Numbered from the stretch's first letter, positions 26,241 to 36,888 are shown. The stretch is DNA of 64,000 nucleotides from Symbiodinium sp. CCMP2592 (GCA_905221615.1 CAJNDT010003824.1:75001-139000); one strand, 5' to 3'. The notes: generated from the letters alone by a model not told the origin. Translations and numbers: made by a program.

Positions 26241-26726
26241 ATGGGCAAAGGAGGCCTCAAAATCAAACCCAAAAGCAAACTTGGGAACCGCAGGAAGATC
26301 AAGAAGGACCAGCAGCTGCAAGACCTCAAGACGAAGAACGCAAACTTCAAACGGCATAACATACAATACGCACCGACCACAGCTCCGAAGCAGTCCGTGG
26401 CCTTGAAAGAGTTGCAGGAGGAGATCTCCTACCCTGAGATCGTGCGCAGCACCGACAAGGCCCTGAAGTCCATGCTCCTGGCCGAAGGCGTGCTGCGCGC
26501 GAAGACACAGCGGCCCGTGATCATGTGTTGGTCCTGCGGCAGCCGCATGGAAGCCGCAGACAGCCGAAGTAGCTCACTCCGCTGCTCCGGCGGGCGTGCA
26601 TGCCCGACGCGTGCCAGGCTGAGCAATGTGGACGATGCCTTCACGCCCTTCGGCCCGACAGCAGCATCTGGATGCGACAAGGACTTCGCAGCCTTCGTGA
26701 GAACCGCATGGTGCTACGGCATGAAG
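26241..26726 (+). CDS. Merlin-like transposase exon 1: basic N-terminus and zinc ribbon
   Basis: Begins MGKGGLKIKPKSKLGNRRKI (ATG in ACCATGG context). Around residue 95 comes VIMCWSCGSR...LRCSGGRACPTR, a CxxC...C zinc ribbon like that of IS1595/ISXO2 and Merlin transposases, followed by DDAFTPF and FAAFVRTAWCYGMK. Upstream 25,960-26,238 has a Pro-rich open frame that may be an earlier exon. Ends at a GC donor (AAG|GCAAG). Joining to 28,531 keeps the frame. Confidence 0.7.
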
Positions 26727-26730
26727 GCAA

Positions 26731-26912
26731 GCGTGCGACATATGTAAAACTCAGACGTGTGTACCAGTATTGCACAGTAAAACCCCTGGCCGTCTCTCGA
26801 GGAACCTGAACATACGGCATCATGGCAGACGTGCGACATATGTAAACCGCACGCGTGTGTACCAGCATTGCACAGTAAAACCCCTTGCCGTCTCTCGACG
26901 AACTTGAACATC
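26731..26912 (+). repeat. 98-bp tandem duplication
   Basis: GTGCGACATATGTAAA starts at 26,733 and 26,831; the copies share TGTGTACCAG and TTGCACAGTAAAACCCC. Lies at the start of the transposase intron, so the donor region is partly duplicated. Confidence 0.85.
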
Positions 26913-27441
26913 AGCGATCCTGCCGCCTGGGAAAAGTAGCAAGACACGAATACTACATCGAAGCATTGGTGTTTGCCTCCTTGTCAGCGAGACGGAAGAT
27001 CCAGGAATTAAACATCCGTTTGAAAGCCACTCAACCAGGAATAAGACATCAAAGTATTGCCATCGCCCGCTGTCCTTAACAGCATTCAAAGACGAATACC
27101 ACACGGACGCTAGTTGTGAGTTTTTCTGTTGAGTCAACTGTGTTTTCGTTCTAGTGTCGAAAGAATACTCTTTTGTGCCGCGGTGCTTTTCGGCACTAGC
27201 TGTCACACAACTAGCGTTTTCTGCTTGGCATCGCATGCTAGAATATTTTTTCACCCACCCTCCACGCCCTGGGGATGGCTCGGCATCGCTTGCCTCTTTC
27301 CTCTGGCGAGCAATGCGTCGCAATGCAGTGCGTCCTTCGAGCAATCTCTGCGGACAAAGAGGGAGTCCGTTCGCCATGCACTCCTGTATCTTTCGAAATA
27401 GAATAGAGAACGTAACTGAGCTATTGATTCACGCTTTGTTT

Positions 27442-27840
27442 CCGAAGATGTCCCAAAGTTGCTCGGGCGGAGATGAGAGCTGGAGGGAACTGCTGCGAGC
27501 GGCTTCGCTGGCTTCCGTGGCTGCCTGTTCGCGAGCGGGGGGACTGGGAAGCGAAGAAAAGCGCGAAGCTGAACTACGGAAACGGTGCGGGATGAGACCC
27601 GGGTGCACGCAAGGGGGAGAGAAGGCGAAGCGTGCTTTTCCTTTTAGCACGCTTCGCGTTCTCTCCCCCTTGCGTGCACCCGGGTCTCATCCCGCACCGT
27701 TTCCGTAGTTCAGCTTCGCGCTTTTCTTCGCTTCCCAGTCCCCCCGCTCGCGAACAGGCAGCCACGGAAGCCAGCGAAGCCGCTCGCAGCAGTTCCCTCC
27801 AGCTCTCATCCCCGCCCGAGCAACTTTGGGGCATCTTCGG
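27442..27840. repeat. 399-bp near-perfect palindrome
   Basis: Arms 27,442-27,636 and 27,646-27,840 (195 nt each) differ at three positions; the 9-nt loop is TTTCCTTTT. GC-rich. Lies inside the first intron of the transposase gene. Its transcript would fold into one long hairpin. ORFs on both strands here mirror each other. Confidence 0.95.
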
Positions 27841-28204
27841 TGGCCGCACCCCCTGCATGCTGCCCTGGTTCAAAAATCCAAATACATAGGTGGGTATGTC
27901 AATAAAGCCGGTGTTTTTCATGTTTGTTTCGGGAGCGATGTCTCAGCACGAACTTCTCTAATTTCTTGTGAAGTCCACCCGGTTGAAATGAATGTTCTCA
28001 TTGCAACCCAGGCAGGAGCCAATAGAAGGCATTTCCAACAGTAAGCCATAGGAAGCCTGTACGACAACCAAACAGAATCCAACCAGGATCCACAAGGAAG
28101 CATTGACAGTGCTGAAGTTGAAGCAATACCCAGCCAGGAGCTTAAACACGGCAAGGGGTCAATACTGCGCAATACGCATGCGCAGACACGCAACACACGT
28201 AGAC

Positions 28205-28255
28205 ATACACATGCATAGACATAGACAAGACATAAAGACATGCACATATACATAC

Positions 28256-28301
<46 letters not shown>

Positions 28302-28415
28302 GTACATATGCATATACATATGCACACACATACACAAGCACATACACATGCACATATACATACACATAGACATACATATGACATAGACATATACATATAC
28401 AAGCGTATACATACA
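28205..28415. repeat. (ATACAT)n microsatellite
   Basis: Perfect CATATA units near 28,255-28,310 with degenerate CACATA/CATAGA flanks. ORFs in all frames here are artefacts. Confidence 0.9.
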
Positions 28416-28530
28416 CATTATCATCCTATGCATTATATCTTTCACATCTACTGGGAAGCCAGCTTAGTGTAAGTAAAAAAAGGCCGCATAGTGTAAGTGC
28501 GAGACGCTGTGTCTTCCATTCAGACGTCAG

Positions 28531-28757
28531 GCCGGGGCAGATCAGACAGCTCATCTCATCCGGGAGCCGGGCGAGAATCTGCTCACAGTGCACAAAAAGG
28601 TGCAGCGATACAGACAGCTGCATGCCATCGCTTTGGCCTACAGCGAAATGCTGCACGCGCAGCAGGTCCGCTTCGAGTACGACATCGTAGAGCCAGACAG
28701 TGCGCGCTTCGGGAAGCGGGCGACAGAAGATGGTTCCGCTCGCACGCACGTGGGCAG
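28531..28757 (+). CDS. Merlin-like transposase exon 2: first catalytic Asp region
   Basis: Acceptor AGACGTCAG. Reads AGADQTAHLIREPGENLLTV then HKKVQRYRQLHAIALAYSEM and FEYDIVEPDSARFGKRA. FE-x-D...FGKR is the first-Asp block of Merlin transposases. Ends GTGGGCAG with GA donor; joined to 28,938 it gives THVGRTLVLKGRKSKEW. Confidence 0.75.
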
Positions 28758-28937
28758 GAGCTTGAGACTGAAGAAGTTGTATGGAGTCAGGTCAAAAACA
28801 TGTGAATAAGCAGCTACTTTGATTCCCATGGGCCGCCGTGCATAGAGAGCTTAAGTTTCAGCCTTGTACGCCCTAGCCTTAGTCACCATTGAATTCCCAA
28901 ACTGTGAACTTAGCAATCACACAGTATCTGGACACAG

Positions 28938-29357
28938 GACGTTGGTCTTGAAGGGGCGCAAAAGCAAGGAATGGACGGCAACTCCTCTGCAACCAAGTCA
29001 GTCACTGGGCAAGCGCGGCATGCCACCCGAGTCTCTGGACGAAGTCTTGGGTCCCATGCAGAAGCAGATCCGTCGTGGGTGCGTTGTCGCGCCCGACGGC
29101 GGCCAAGCCTTCAAGGCTGCCGCGGCTGCCTTGCAGAAGCCATTGCTGCCTGGGGTGAGGCATGCGCAGAAGCTTTTCACGCCCACAGCCAAGTTGCCAG
29201 CCTCTACTTGCCAGACGGAGACGAAGAAGAGGACGCTGACGAAGAACATCGCCAAGAAGTCCGGGCGAGACTACATCATGGCTGCTGGTGACAACTGCGC
29301 AGAAGGATTGCTTGGCAACATTAAAACAACGCTCAGGACCGGAGTCTTTCGAGTAGC
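28938..29357 (+). CDS. Merlin-like transposase exon 3: second Asp and Glu
   Basis: Acceptor GGACACAG. Reads TLVLKGRKSKEWTATPLQPS, PPESLDEVLGPMQKQI, then RRGCVVAPDGGQAFKAAAAA (second Asp) and GDNCAEGLLGNIKTTLR (likely catalytic Glu, usual form H-x-N-x-I-E-G-x-W-x-x-L-K). With exon 2 this supplies all three residues of a DDE catalytic site. No stop or frameshift within the exon. Confidence 0.78.
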
Positions 29358-29438
29358 AGCGTACACAAACCGACCAAGTGGCAGCTTCATTTCTCGGTTT
29401 GAACAGTTTCGTCTTTTCTTCGGTTGTTGCTTCCAGGA

Positions 29439-29562
29439 GATCTGGTGGCATGCGCGCGCAGAGAGACAAGCTTTCTTCACTTCGTTCTCTCAGTGCAGCC
29501 GCTCTGCTTCGACAGCCGGGCTTGCGAAGAGTACTTCAGGCACCGTTGGCCCAGAAATCTGT
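29439..29562 (+). CDS. possible transposase C-terminal exon
   Basis: One frame reads MRAQRDKLSSLRSLSAAALL then RQPGLRRVLQAPLAQKS, helical and coding-like. The join to exon 3 is not clear. The rest to 30,078 shows nothing recognisable. Confidence 0.4.
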
Positions 29563-30077
29563 CAGTCTTCTTCGGCTTGGGGTCTAAGATTCCAGACGTC
29601 AGGTTTGGCTTTCAGGGATTTGAGATCCTTACTCTTTTTGGGTTGCCGCGTTTCGGTCTGGGGTTTAGCCTGGTGTAGAGCCTCCCCGACTACTCATCAT
29701 CTGCGGCAGGCGCACGCAAATTATCGACGTGCGCTGGAATCCGGAGTTTTGAAGCTTTCACCCACGCAGGCTTATGCTGTTAACAGCATTTCCTGGCTCG
29801 GACTGGCAGAAGATCAGGCCGAGAAGTAGCAGTAGGCAGCTTCTGCGCGCAGCCAGCTTTCCGGCACAATCTCCCCCGAAACCTCAGCCCTTCCTTAGGG
29901 AAACCTACTGCAGCACAGAAACGCACAAGCCATTCGCAGCTTCAACTCGGGAGTTCGGGCAGAAGTTTGGCACCGACAAGCTCGGGAGGACCCCTCGCAG
30001 GTACCGCGCCTGCCACGAAAAAGAGACGCGGCTGTGGATGCAGCCAAAGAGGCGCGGGCAAACCTACGCCTCTGCCC

Positions 30078-30078
<1 letters not shown>

Positions 30079-30157
<79 letters not shown>

Positions 30158-30192
30158 TATACTTGTACCCCATTCCTCCATTCAAAGGTGCG
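30079..30192 (+). mobile_element. introner family 3, right part, with expanded (GTA)n
   Basis: About 75 bases of pure GTA repeat, then TTATACTTGTACCCCATTCC TCCATTCAAAGGTG, the right end of family 3 with about 10 bases (CCCTACTAAC) missing. Pairs with 24,905-24,966. Confidence 0.8.
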
Positions 30193-30229
30193 TATTGAGA
30201 TAAGCCCGAAACCCCGATCCTCTCGCGAG

Positions 30230-30300
30230 GAGCTGCAGAACTGCGAGGAGCTGCCCGAGGAGGTGCGGCAGCTTCGGCAGCAGCAGGCCCGGTTCTTGTT
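30230..30300 (+). CDS. coiled-coil exon (stalk), after the nested insertion
   Basis: Acceptor CTCGCGAG. Reads ELQNCEELPEEVRQLRQQQA then RFLL. Continues the coiled-coil character of the exon ending near 24,903, so the 5.3 kb between them is intron. Confidence 0.65.
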
Positions 30301-30468
30301 AAGGAGTTTTTTTTTTTACTTTGCCATGGGTTTTGCTAGTTTTTTTGGGGGTTGAGGGTGCAGGATTTTGATGTATTCCTATAGATCCCGAAAATGGCAA
30401 CTTCAAACTATCCTCCGAAGCCCTAAACCCTAGACCCTAAACTCTCAGCCTTAACGAGACTCCAGCAG

Positions 30469-30537
30469 GTGGCAGCGTTGGATCTGCTTCTGGACTCGGC
30501 CGGCGCCTGGACCTGCTTTGGAGTTGGGGGCGGGGCT
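30469..30537 (+). CDS. probable exon
   Basis: Acceptor TCCAGCAG. Reads VAALDLLLDSAGAWTCFGVG. Flanked by CCCTAAA type DNA before and TTTAGGG type after. Confidence 0.5.
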
Positions 30538-30919
30538 CTAGTTGTAGGATCTAACAATATAGTGGCCTCAATAAGTAGAATAGGGTTCTCTAAGGGTTCC
30601 TTGGGCTTTAGTTTTTGGGGTTCAGGAATTGGGGTCTAGGGTGGTCATTCTTAGAGCCCTTTTGAAACCCACGGGTTTAGTATAGAGCTGTAGTTTTCGG
30701 GTTTAGGATTTAGGGTTTAGGGTGTTCGCGCCTAAAAGGCCTTAGGGAACGCTTGAGGGACCCCCTAGCGAGATCTTAAAGGAAACCTAAAGCATTCTGT
30801 GCTAAAGCCCTAAACGTCGAATGCCAAACCGCTAGTCAAAAACAATTGTTCGAGCCCTCGCATCCGTATAGAACTTTCGAAGTACCCTAAGCCTTACCCC
30901 TGACCAACGGTCTCTGTAG

Positions 30920-30972
30920 TAACCGTGATGAAGGCCTTTCAAGCCTTCTTCTACATGGACAGAGCCTGCAGA
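30920..30972 (+). CDS. possible exon
   Basis: Acceptor CTCTGTAG. Reads TVMKAFQAFFYMDRACR. Short; supported mainly by position. Confidence 0.3.
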
Positions 30973-31153
30973 AGTGTCCTAAACCCCGCAAGTCCCTAAA
31001 AAACTTTGTATACTTTAGGGGTCTTAAAGCAGTAGACTTGTTCTGTGTCGTTGTTGTAATTGTACCTTTTTACCATCATATGTGCCTTAACTTTCTTTTA
31101 ACTAATGAGGCCCCTAGGTTCCTGCATTGTTCTCATAAAGCCATCGAAGTCAG

Positions 31154-31226
31154 GCTTGTCGAATGAGCAAAGAGCAGACTTGGCCAAGGAGGCCGCGCAG
31201 AAAGAGGCTCCTTTCCGGACTGAGAC
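31154..31226 (+). CDS. probable helical exon
   Basis: Acceptor GAAGTCAG. Reads LSNEQRADLAKEAAQKEAPF then RTET, charged helix. Followed by TTTAGGG-type DNA (31,390-31,580), then CCCTAAA type (31,640-32,050) before the next exon; 31,690-31,915 inside that stretch is unique. Confidence 0.5.
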
Positions 31227-32063
31227 TACGGCATTACGGGTCCATTTTTTGTGGTTTTCGTAAGGGTTTCGAGTTCCACAAGGCTTCATCGAACTTCTAT
31301 ACGGGTTTCCGAGGCTTTTCACGGGCTTCTGTACTGGTGCCTTGACGGATTCTTCCAAGCACGCGGTATTTTTATGAAATCTTTCTTTTGTGAGCGCTTT
31401 CGGCTTTAGGATCTTAGGTCTTAGCGTTTGGGGGTTTGGGGTCCTAAACTTTTTAACTTCAGGGGTTAGGATCTTGGAGCGAGGTTTACGGTCTGGCGTT
31501 TGGGGGTTAGGGTCCGAGGGTTTTAGGGCTTAGGATTGGGATTTACGGTCTGGGGTTTTGGGTCTTGGTTTTCGGGTTTTCGGGTTGTTCCTTGTAGTTA
31601 AATCTTCCTTCACACGCGTCATGGGGGCCCATGACCCCTAGCCCTAACCCCCCCTGAACCCTAAACCCCAAACCCTGAACCGCCCTGCCCTGCCCTGACT
31701 CCTTACTTTGCCTAACTGCCGGAAAGGAAGAAAAGCGAGTTTCGGCTTAAACCCCAGAAGGAATGGGTTTGGGTGGCTTGGCCGCTTTATACGGCGTGGG
31801 GGGAAAGAAGGAGGGAAAAAGCCTTCTATAGACAGGCTTCCGCAGCTTGTCACTGCAATACGATGCACTCGACACAAACCTTGTCGCAAGATATTATCGC
31901 CTATGCGCTCTTCCACGGCAAGCCCTAAACCCCAAACCCTAAACCCTGAATTCTAAACCCCAAACCCTAAACCCTAAACCGTAAACCCTAAACCCTAAAC
32001 CCCAAACCCTAAACCATACACCATACACCATAAGCCATAACCTTTATGCTCCGCCCCTGAAAG

Positions 32064-32117
32064 GCGCTGCAGCAGAAGCTGCAGAAGAAGCAGGAGGAGC
32101 TCCGGCCTCCGAGGGAA
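32064..32117 (+). CDS. coiled-coil exon
   Basis: Acceptor CTGAAAG. Reads ALQQKLQKKQEELRPPREV, strongly coiled-coil. Followed by TTTAGGG-type DNA (32,125-32,290), then C-rich from 32,420. Confidence 0.65.
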
Positions 32118-32633
32118 GTCTGTTTTGGGGTTTGGGGTTTAAATTCAGGGCCTAAAGGGTTGGGTTGTAGGGGTTTAGGGTTTAGGGGGTTTAGGGGTTT
32201 AGGGTTCAGGGGTTTAGGGTTTAGGGTTGTGATGTGGGGGTTTAAGGTTTAGGGTTTGCAGGTCATTAAGGGGCATTAAGGGGTTTAGAGTGATATAGAG
32301 CTGGGGTTTGTTGCGAGCTTTGAAGACTTTGATGCTCCTGTTTCGGATTTCCTTTTCTGAACTTCCTTCGGTGCTGAGGCCGCAAATACGGTGGTCCGGC
32401 CTTGTACAGCCCTCTTCAGACCCCTAAACCCTAGACCCTAAACCCCGAAACCCTTAATTAATCCCTAAACCTCAATACCTCAGCTCCCTAAACGCCAAGC
32501 CCTCAACCCGAAAGCCCTAAACCCCTAAACCCGAGGAGATCCAACCCCTACACCCCTACACCCCTAAACCCCTAAATCCCTAAACCCTAAACCCCTAAAC
32601 CCTAAACCCCTAGAGCCCCGAGAGCCCTAAGAG

Positions 32634-32711
32634 GAGATCGGGCTTCTGGAGACGAACTTGCACCTCGCTGGTGCCAGGGACGATGCACCCGCCCGGGCCT
32701 CGTCGTGGGAG
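32634..32711 (+). CDS. probable exon
   Basis: Acceptor CCTAAGAG. Reads EIGLLETNLHLAGARDDAPA then RASSWET; TAA follows, so the donor is before it. 32,777-32,836 downstream is a rearranged family 2 introner end. Confidence 0.5.
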
Positions 32712-33118
32712 ACATAAACGCCAGACGTGCAGCGCCTGATAGAACATCCCAGGTGAAAAAGCGGCTCTATGGCATGCCTTAAATAAACCCAAAAGGGTTC
32801 CGAAGATTGGGGGTACCCCATTTTCGGAAACTCCCAAAACACTAATCAACCCGGCTTTGCCCCTTGGAAGCCCTACTAAAGCCCCCAGCTCCCATTCCTT
32901 TTCCCTTGGAGGACCCTTATAGAATGCTTATGAGGCCCTCAAAATCCGGAAGGCAAACCTATATACACCACCGTAGGCCCTAAACCCAAACGCTGAGCCC
33001 GAAACCCTAATTCCTAAACCCTAAGCCCAAACCCTGAGCCCGAAACTCTAGATCTAAACCCTAAACCCAAACCCTGAGCCATAAACCCTTAAATCCTAAA
33101 CCCTAAACCGCCTCCCAG

Positions 33119-33205
33119 GTGAAGAAGGAGCTGTTGGAGGACCTCGCGGCTTTCGGCATCGACGAGCTCAAGCAAGCGGTGGAGCGTCTTCCTGGGCGGC
33201 TCCGT
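33119..33205 (+). CDS. helical exon
   Basis: Acceptor CCTCCCAG. Reads VKKELLEDLAAFGIDELKQA then VERLPGRL. Confidence 0.65.
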
Positions 33206-33244
33206 CCTTGACAAGCCGATCACCTCCTTCCCTAAACCCTACAT

Positions 33245-33346
33245 GGGTGGTTGTCAAAATTATGGTCCCTTTTTGGGTCCCGAATATAGTACGGCACCTA
33301 TTATTTAGGGTACCCAAAAAAGGAACCATAATTTTGACAACCACCC
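33245..33346. mobile_element. introner family 1, copy 3
   Basis: GGGTGGTTGTCAAAATTATG to CATAATTTTGACAACCACCC, perfect ends, flanked by ACAT on both sides (4-bp duplication). Confidence 0.85.
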
Positions 33347-33837
33347 ACATCTCTTAACCCTCAAGGGAGGGAAGCTTCTTGGAGGAGCTTTAGGGGGCTT
33401 TGGGATCTTAAGAATGTCTTGGGTGAGTTTATATAAGGCTTTATCAGGTTTAGGATTTAGGGGTGTAGGTCTTAGGGTCTTTGGGTCTAGGGGTTTATGG
33501 AGTTTTCTGGGGTTTGTAGGATTTCGTTTTTTAGGTTTCATGCTTAATGTAGATGGCTGGCTGATTGCCACTACTTCACTGCTATTCCGTCCGTACGGTT
33601 CCGTGCTATGAAGTATACTGTAATGTACCCCGGCACCCTTTTCTAACCATGTGCGGTTTTGGAGTTCGCAGTTCCAGGACTTACGGTCTCGGCAAAGTAC
33701 ACCAAAGGTTCTGGTAAATCCCAAACACAACACACCATACCCAAAATATCTCCCTTTATGCGAAACTGCACTAGACTCTGCCATAACATACTGTAAGCAG
33801 AATATGTAACACACCGAGGTCCACCTCCACCTTGCAG

Positions 33838-33930
33838 CACCTGCTCATGGCGCACCCCTCCTGGAAGCAGCGCTTCTACCAGATCGGCGGCTTGGAGAAA
33901 ATCCTGGAGAAGATGGAGAGGATCGAAAGG
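33838..33930 (+). CDS. coiled-coil exon
   Basis: Acceptor ACCTTGCAG. Reads HLLMAHPSWKQRFYQIGGLE then KILEKMERIER, donor AGG|GTTTC. Last clearly helical exon in line with the kinesin. Confidence 0.65.
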
Positions 33931-34129
33931 GTTTCTTTAAGGGCCAAGGGTGCCTTTGCGGGATCCGTTAGTGTTTTTTGAAAGGGGGTTCTTCTAAGGG
34001 CTCCTTTCAGTGATCTACGGGGTTTCCTCTAAGGGCTCCTTTAAGGGTGCCTTTAAGGGTTCCTTTATGGGTTGGAGGGTTCGAGAGAACCGGGCCTCAG
34101 GGCTTCAGGGTTGGGCACTTGTTTGCGGC

Positions 34130-35310
34130 CAGCCTGCCCGCACGGCTTCAACATCTCCACAAAGCCTCCAACTCGCTGCGGGCAGCCTGCCCGCACGGCC
34201 TCAACACCTCGACAAAGCAGCCAGCTGGCTGCGGGCAGCCTGCCCGAACGCTCCACAAAGCCTCGAACTCGCTGCGGGCAGCCTGCCCGCACGGCCTCAA
34301 CACCTCCACAAAGCAGCCAGCTGGCTGCAGGCAGCCTCCCCGCACGGCCTCAACATCTCCACAAAGCCTCCAACTCCTGCAGGCAGCCTGCCCGCACGGC
34401 CTCAACACCTCCACAAAGCCTCCAACTTGCTGCGGGCAGGGCCTCAACATCTCCACAAAGCCTCCAACTCGCTGCGGGCAGCCTGCCCGCACGGCCTCAA
34501 CACCTCTACAAAGCCTCCAACTAGCTGCGGGCAGCCTCCCCGCACGGCCTCAACACCTCCACAAAGCCTCCAACTCGCTGCGGTCGGCCTGCCCGCACTG
34601 CCTCAACACCTCCACAAAGCCTCCAACTCTGCGGGCAGCCTGCTCGCACGGCCTCAACACCTCTACAAAGCCTCCAACTCGCTGCGGGCAGCTTCCCCGC
34701 ACGGCCTCAACACCTCCACAAAGCCTCCAACTCGCTGCGGTCGGCCTGCCCGCAGGCCTCAACACCTCCACAAAGCCTCCAACTCGCTGCGGGCAGCCTG
34801 CCCGCACGGCCTCAACATCTCCACAATAAGCCTCCAACTCGCTGCGGGCAGCCTGCCCGCACGGCCTCAACATCTCCACAAAGCCTCCAACTCGCTGCGG
34901 GCAGCCTGCCCGCACGGCCTCAACATCTCCACAAAGCAGCCAGATGGCTGCGGGCAGCCTGCCCGCACGGCCTCAGCATCTCCACAAAGCCTCCAACAGC
35001 CTGCCCGCAGAGCCTCAACATCTCCACAAAGCCTTCAACTCGCTGCGGGCAGCCTGCCCGCACGGCTTCACAAGCACCACAAAGCCTCCTGCCCTCCACA
35101 AAGCCTCCAACTCGCTGCGGGCAGCCTGCCCGCACGGCCTCAACATCTCCACAATAAGCCTCCAACTCGCTGCGGGCAGCCTGCCCGCACGGCCTCAACA
35201 TCTCCACAAAGCCTCCAACTCGCTGCGGGCAGCCTGCCCGCACGGCCTCAACATCTCCACAAAGCCTCCAACTCGCTGCGGGCAGCCGGCCCACAGGATG
35301 TCAACACCTC
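34130..35310 (+). repeat. 53-bp minisatellite, about 22 units
   Basis: Unit runs from TCCACAAAGCCTCCAACTCG to CGGCCTCAACATC; spacing of 53 checked at 34,875/34,928. Each unit holds a perfect 9-bp hairpin, TGCGGGCAGCCTGCCCGCA. Some units have AGCAGCCAGCTGG in place of AGCCTCCAACTCG. Because 53 is not a multiple of 3, translation cycles through three peptide repeats and long ORFs appear on both strands; these are artefacts. Confidence 0.95.
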
Positions 35311-36158
35311 TACTTTTGGATTTAAGGGCTTGAGGGTGTAGTGATGTGATGTTTTCGGGTTTAGGTCTTGCAGCTTCCAGGGTTTAGGGGTTTAATGTTT
35401 TAGGGTTTAGGGTTCAAGAGTTTCAGGGTTTAGGGATTAGAAGTTTTCGGGATTAGGGTTTAAGGGTTTCAGGGTTTATTGGTTTTAGGGTTTAGAGATT
35501 TGGGGTTTGATGGTTGCAGGGTTTAGTGATTTGATGTTTTCAGGTTTAGGTCTTACAGGTTCCAGGGGATGGAGATTTAATGTTTGAGGTTTCAGGGTTC
35601 AAGCAAGGGTGTCAGGGTTTAGTGATATGAGGTTTTCGGGGTTAAACGGTTCACCGATTTTGGGGTTCAGAGATTTGCGGTTTCAGGGTTTCAGGCTTTT
35701 GGGGCTTTGGGGTTTGGCATTTTGGGGAGGCTCAAGAGGTGTGTTGGGTTGAGAAGGTTTTCGAGAGTTACGAGTTTATGGCCACGGGTTAGGGCTCAGG
35801 GGGTTCAGACGTTTAGGGTTTACCGGGATTACGGGGTCCAGGGGTTTAGGGCGTAGGGTTTTTCAGACCAATCGAAGGTCCTCGAAGGGTCTAACAAGGT
35901 TCTGTGATAAGGGTGCTATAACGGCTCCTTGGGTTTTGGGAATGTGAAGGTTGGGGCTGGGGTTTGGAGTAGGTTCTTTCAAGGGATCTATGGCTCCAGG
36001 GTTTAGAGTTTGGGATAGGTTCTAGCAGAGTCTCACGATGCTGATGACGATCCACAGCCTTAAGTTCTAAAGGGTTCTGTGTGCGAGCGTAGTCCAACAT
36101 ACCTCCGTTCGCATCGTTCGCCCCTCAAGTTCTTGCAAAACCTGCCTGTCCTGCGAGG
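35311..36158 (+). repeat. TTTAGGG-type intron or intergenic DNA
   Basis: Degenerate G-rich units (GGGTTTAGGG, TTTCAGGG) to about 36,010, then a short unique stretch before the next exon. Possible boundary between the kinesin and the next gene. Confidence 0.55.
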
Positions 36159-36371
36159 ACCAAGAAGGCCTTCTATCATCAGCGCTTGGCACAGTGCCTG
36201 TGCCGCACACTGGACATGGAGAAAGTTGGCAGGAAGGATCGTTCAGAGCTCCTCCCACGCTTGGTGAAACAAGTTCTCGACATCACAAACGGGATCCGAT
36301 TTCCTCTGGATGCCAACAGCGACGAGAGTCGTATTCTGGAGTACATGGATTTGATGGAAGCGGTCGCCCAG
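36159..36371 (+). CDS. exon of helical (armadillo/HEAT-like?) protein
   Basis: Longest exon here: TKKAFYHQRLAQCLCRTLDM, ...RSELLPRLVKQVLDITNGI, ...ESRILEYMDLMEAVAQ, ending CCCAG|GTGCAC. Amphipathic helices. No specific family recognised. Confidence 0.65.
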
Positions 36372-36498
36372 GTGCACCGGGGATTTCTTCTTGTTATTGT
36401 CATCTAATTTGCTCTCATTTTTGTCATGATGAAAGGTTCCTGAGCGTAAGACTGTACTGTAACAGAAGCCGCTCTCTTTCGACAACGTTTTGTTGCAG

Positions 36499-36569
36499 TT
36501 CCCGTCAGGACAAGGAGGCTCGGTGCTTGCTGGTGCGAGGAGACGCTGTTGCCAAGGCGCTGCAATGCT
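36499..36569 (+). CDS. exon, same helical protein
   Basis: Acceptor TTGTTGCAG. Reads SRQDKEARCLLVRGDAVAKA then LQCC; TAG follows, so the donor is before it. Confidence 0.55.
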
Positions 36570-36658
36570 GTTAGGGTCCCTGTTGTGTCGACCTTTTAGT
36601 TTGTGGGAGCCCTTTGCAGAAGAGCCCTAAACCTTGAGACCCTAAACAGGCATTGCAG

Positions 36659-36763
36659 TTCACGCAGCACCGCGCACAAGCCGTGGCTGCTGCGGCCCTG
36701 AACGCCTTGGGACAAGTTGCAAGCGACGGCGTGGAGGAGGTCGGGCAAGTTGGAGTATCACAG
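36659..36763 (+). CDS. exon, same helical protein
   Basis: Acceptor GGCATTGCAG. Reads FTQHRAQAVAAAALNALGQV then ASDGVEEVGQVGVSQ. A-x-x-A-A-x-x-A-L-x-x-L is armadillo-like. Confidence 0.55.
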
Positions 36764-36888
36764 GGAGACTATTCAGAAGCCTTACTTGGAGAAGTGCCCT
36801 GGGCCCTGAACTTGCTAAACCCTATATACACGCTAGTTTCGAAACGTTGCTCCTAAAACGCTTTCAGCGCCTGACGCATCTACGTTAG

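Larger units (their letters stand above)
24967..30078 (+). mobile_element. 5.1-kb Merlin/IS1595-like DNA transposon
   Basis: Bounded by an imperfect 23-bp inverted repeat: left CGCGCAGGAGTAG + AGGTTTGCCC, right end reversed CGGGCAGAGGCGT + AGGTTTGCCC (17 of 23 match, with the perfect block the same 13 nt from each end). Both flanks are GTA repeat, so an 8-9 bp target duplication would be invisible. Contains the transposase exons (26,241-29,562), an F-box-like ORF, a family 6 introner, a 98-bp duplication, a 399-bp palindrome and a microsatellite. Confidence 0.75.

Noticed and set aside
27429-27921. Overlapping ORFs on both strands with identical peptides
   Set aside because: They mirror each other because of the 399-bp palindrome.
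34010-35341. 443-aa + strand ORF and long - strand ORFs
   Set aside because: Produced by the 53-bp minisatellite, which lacks stops and cycles through three frames.
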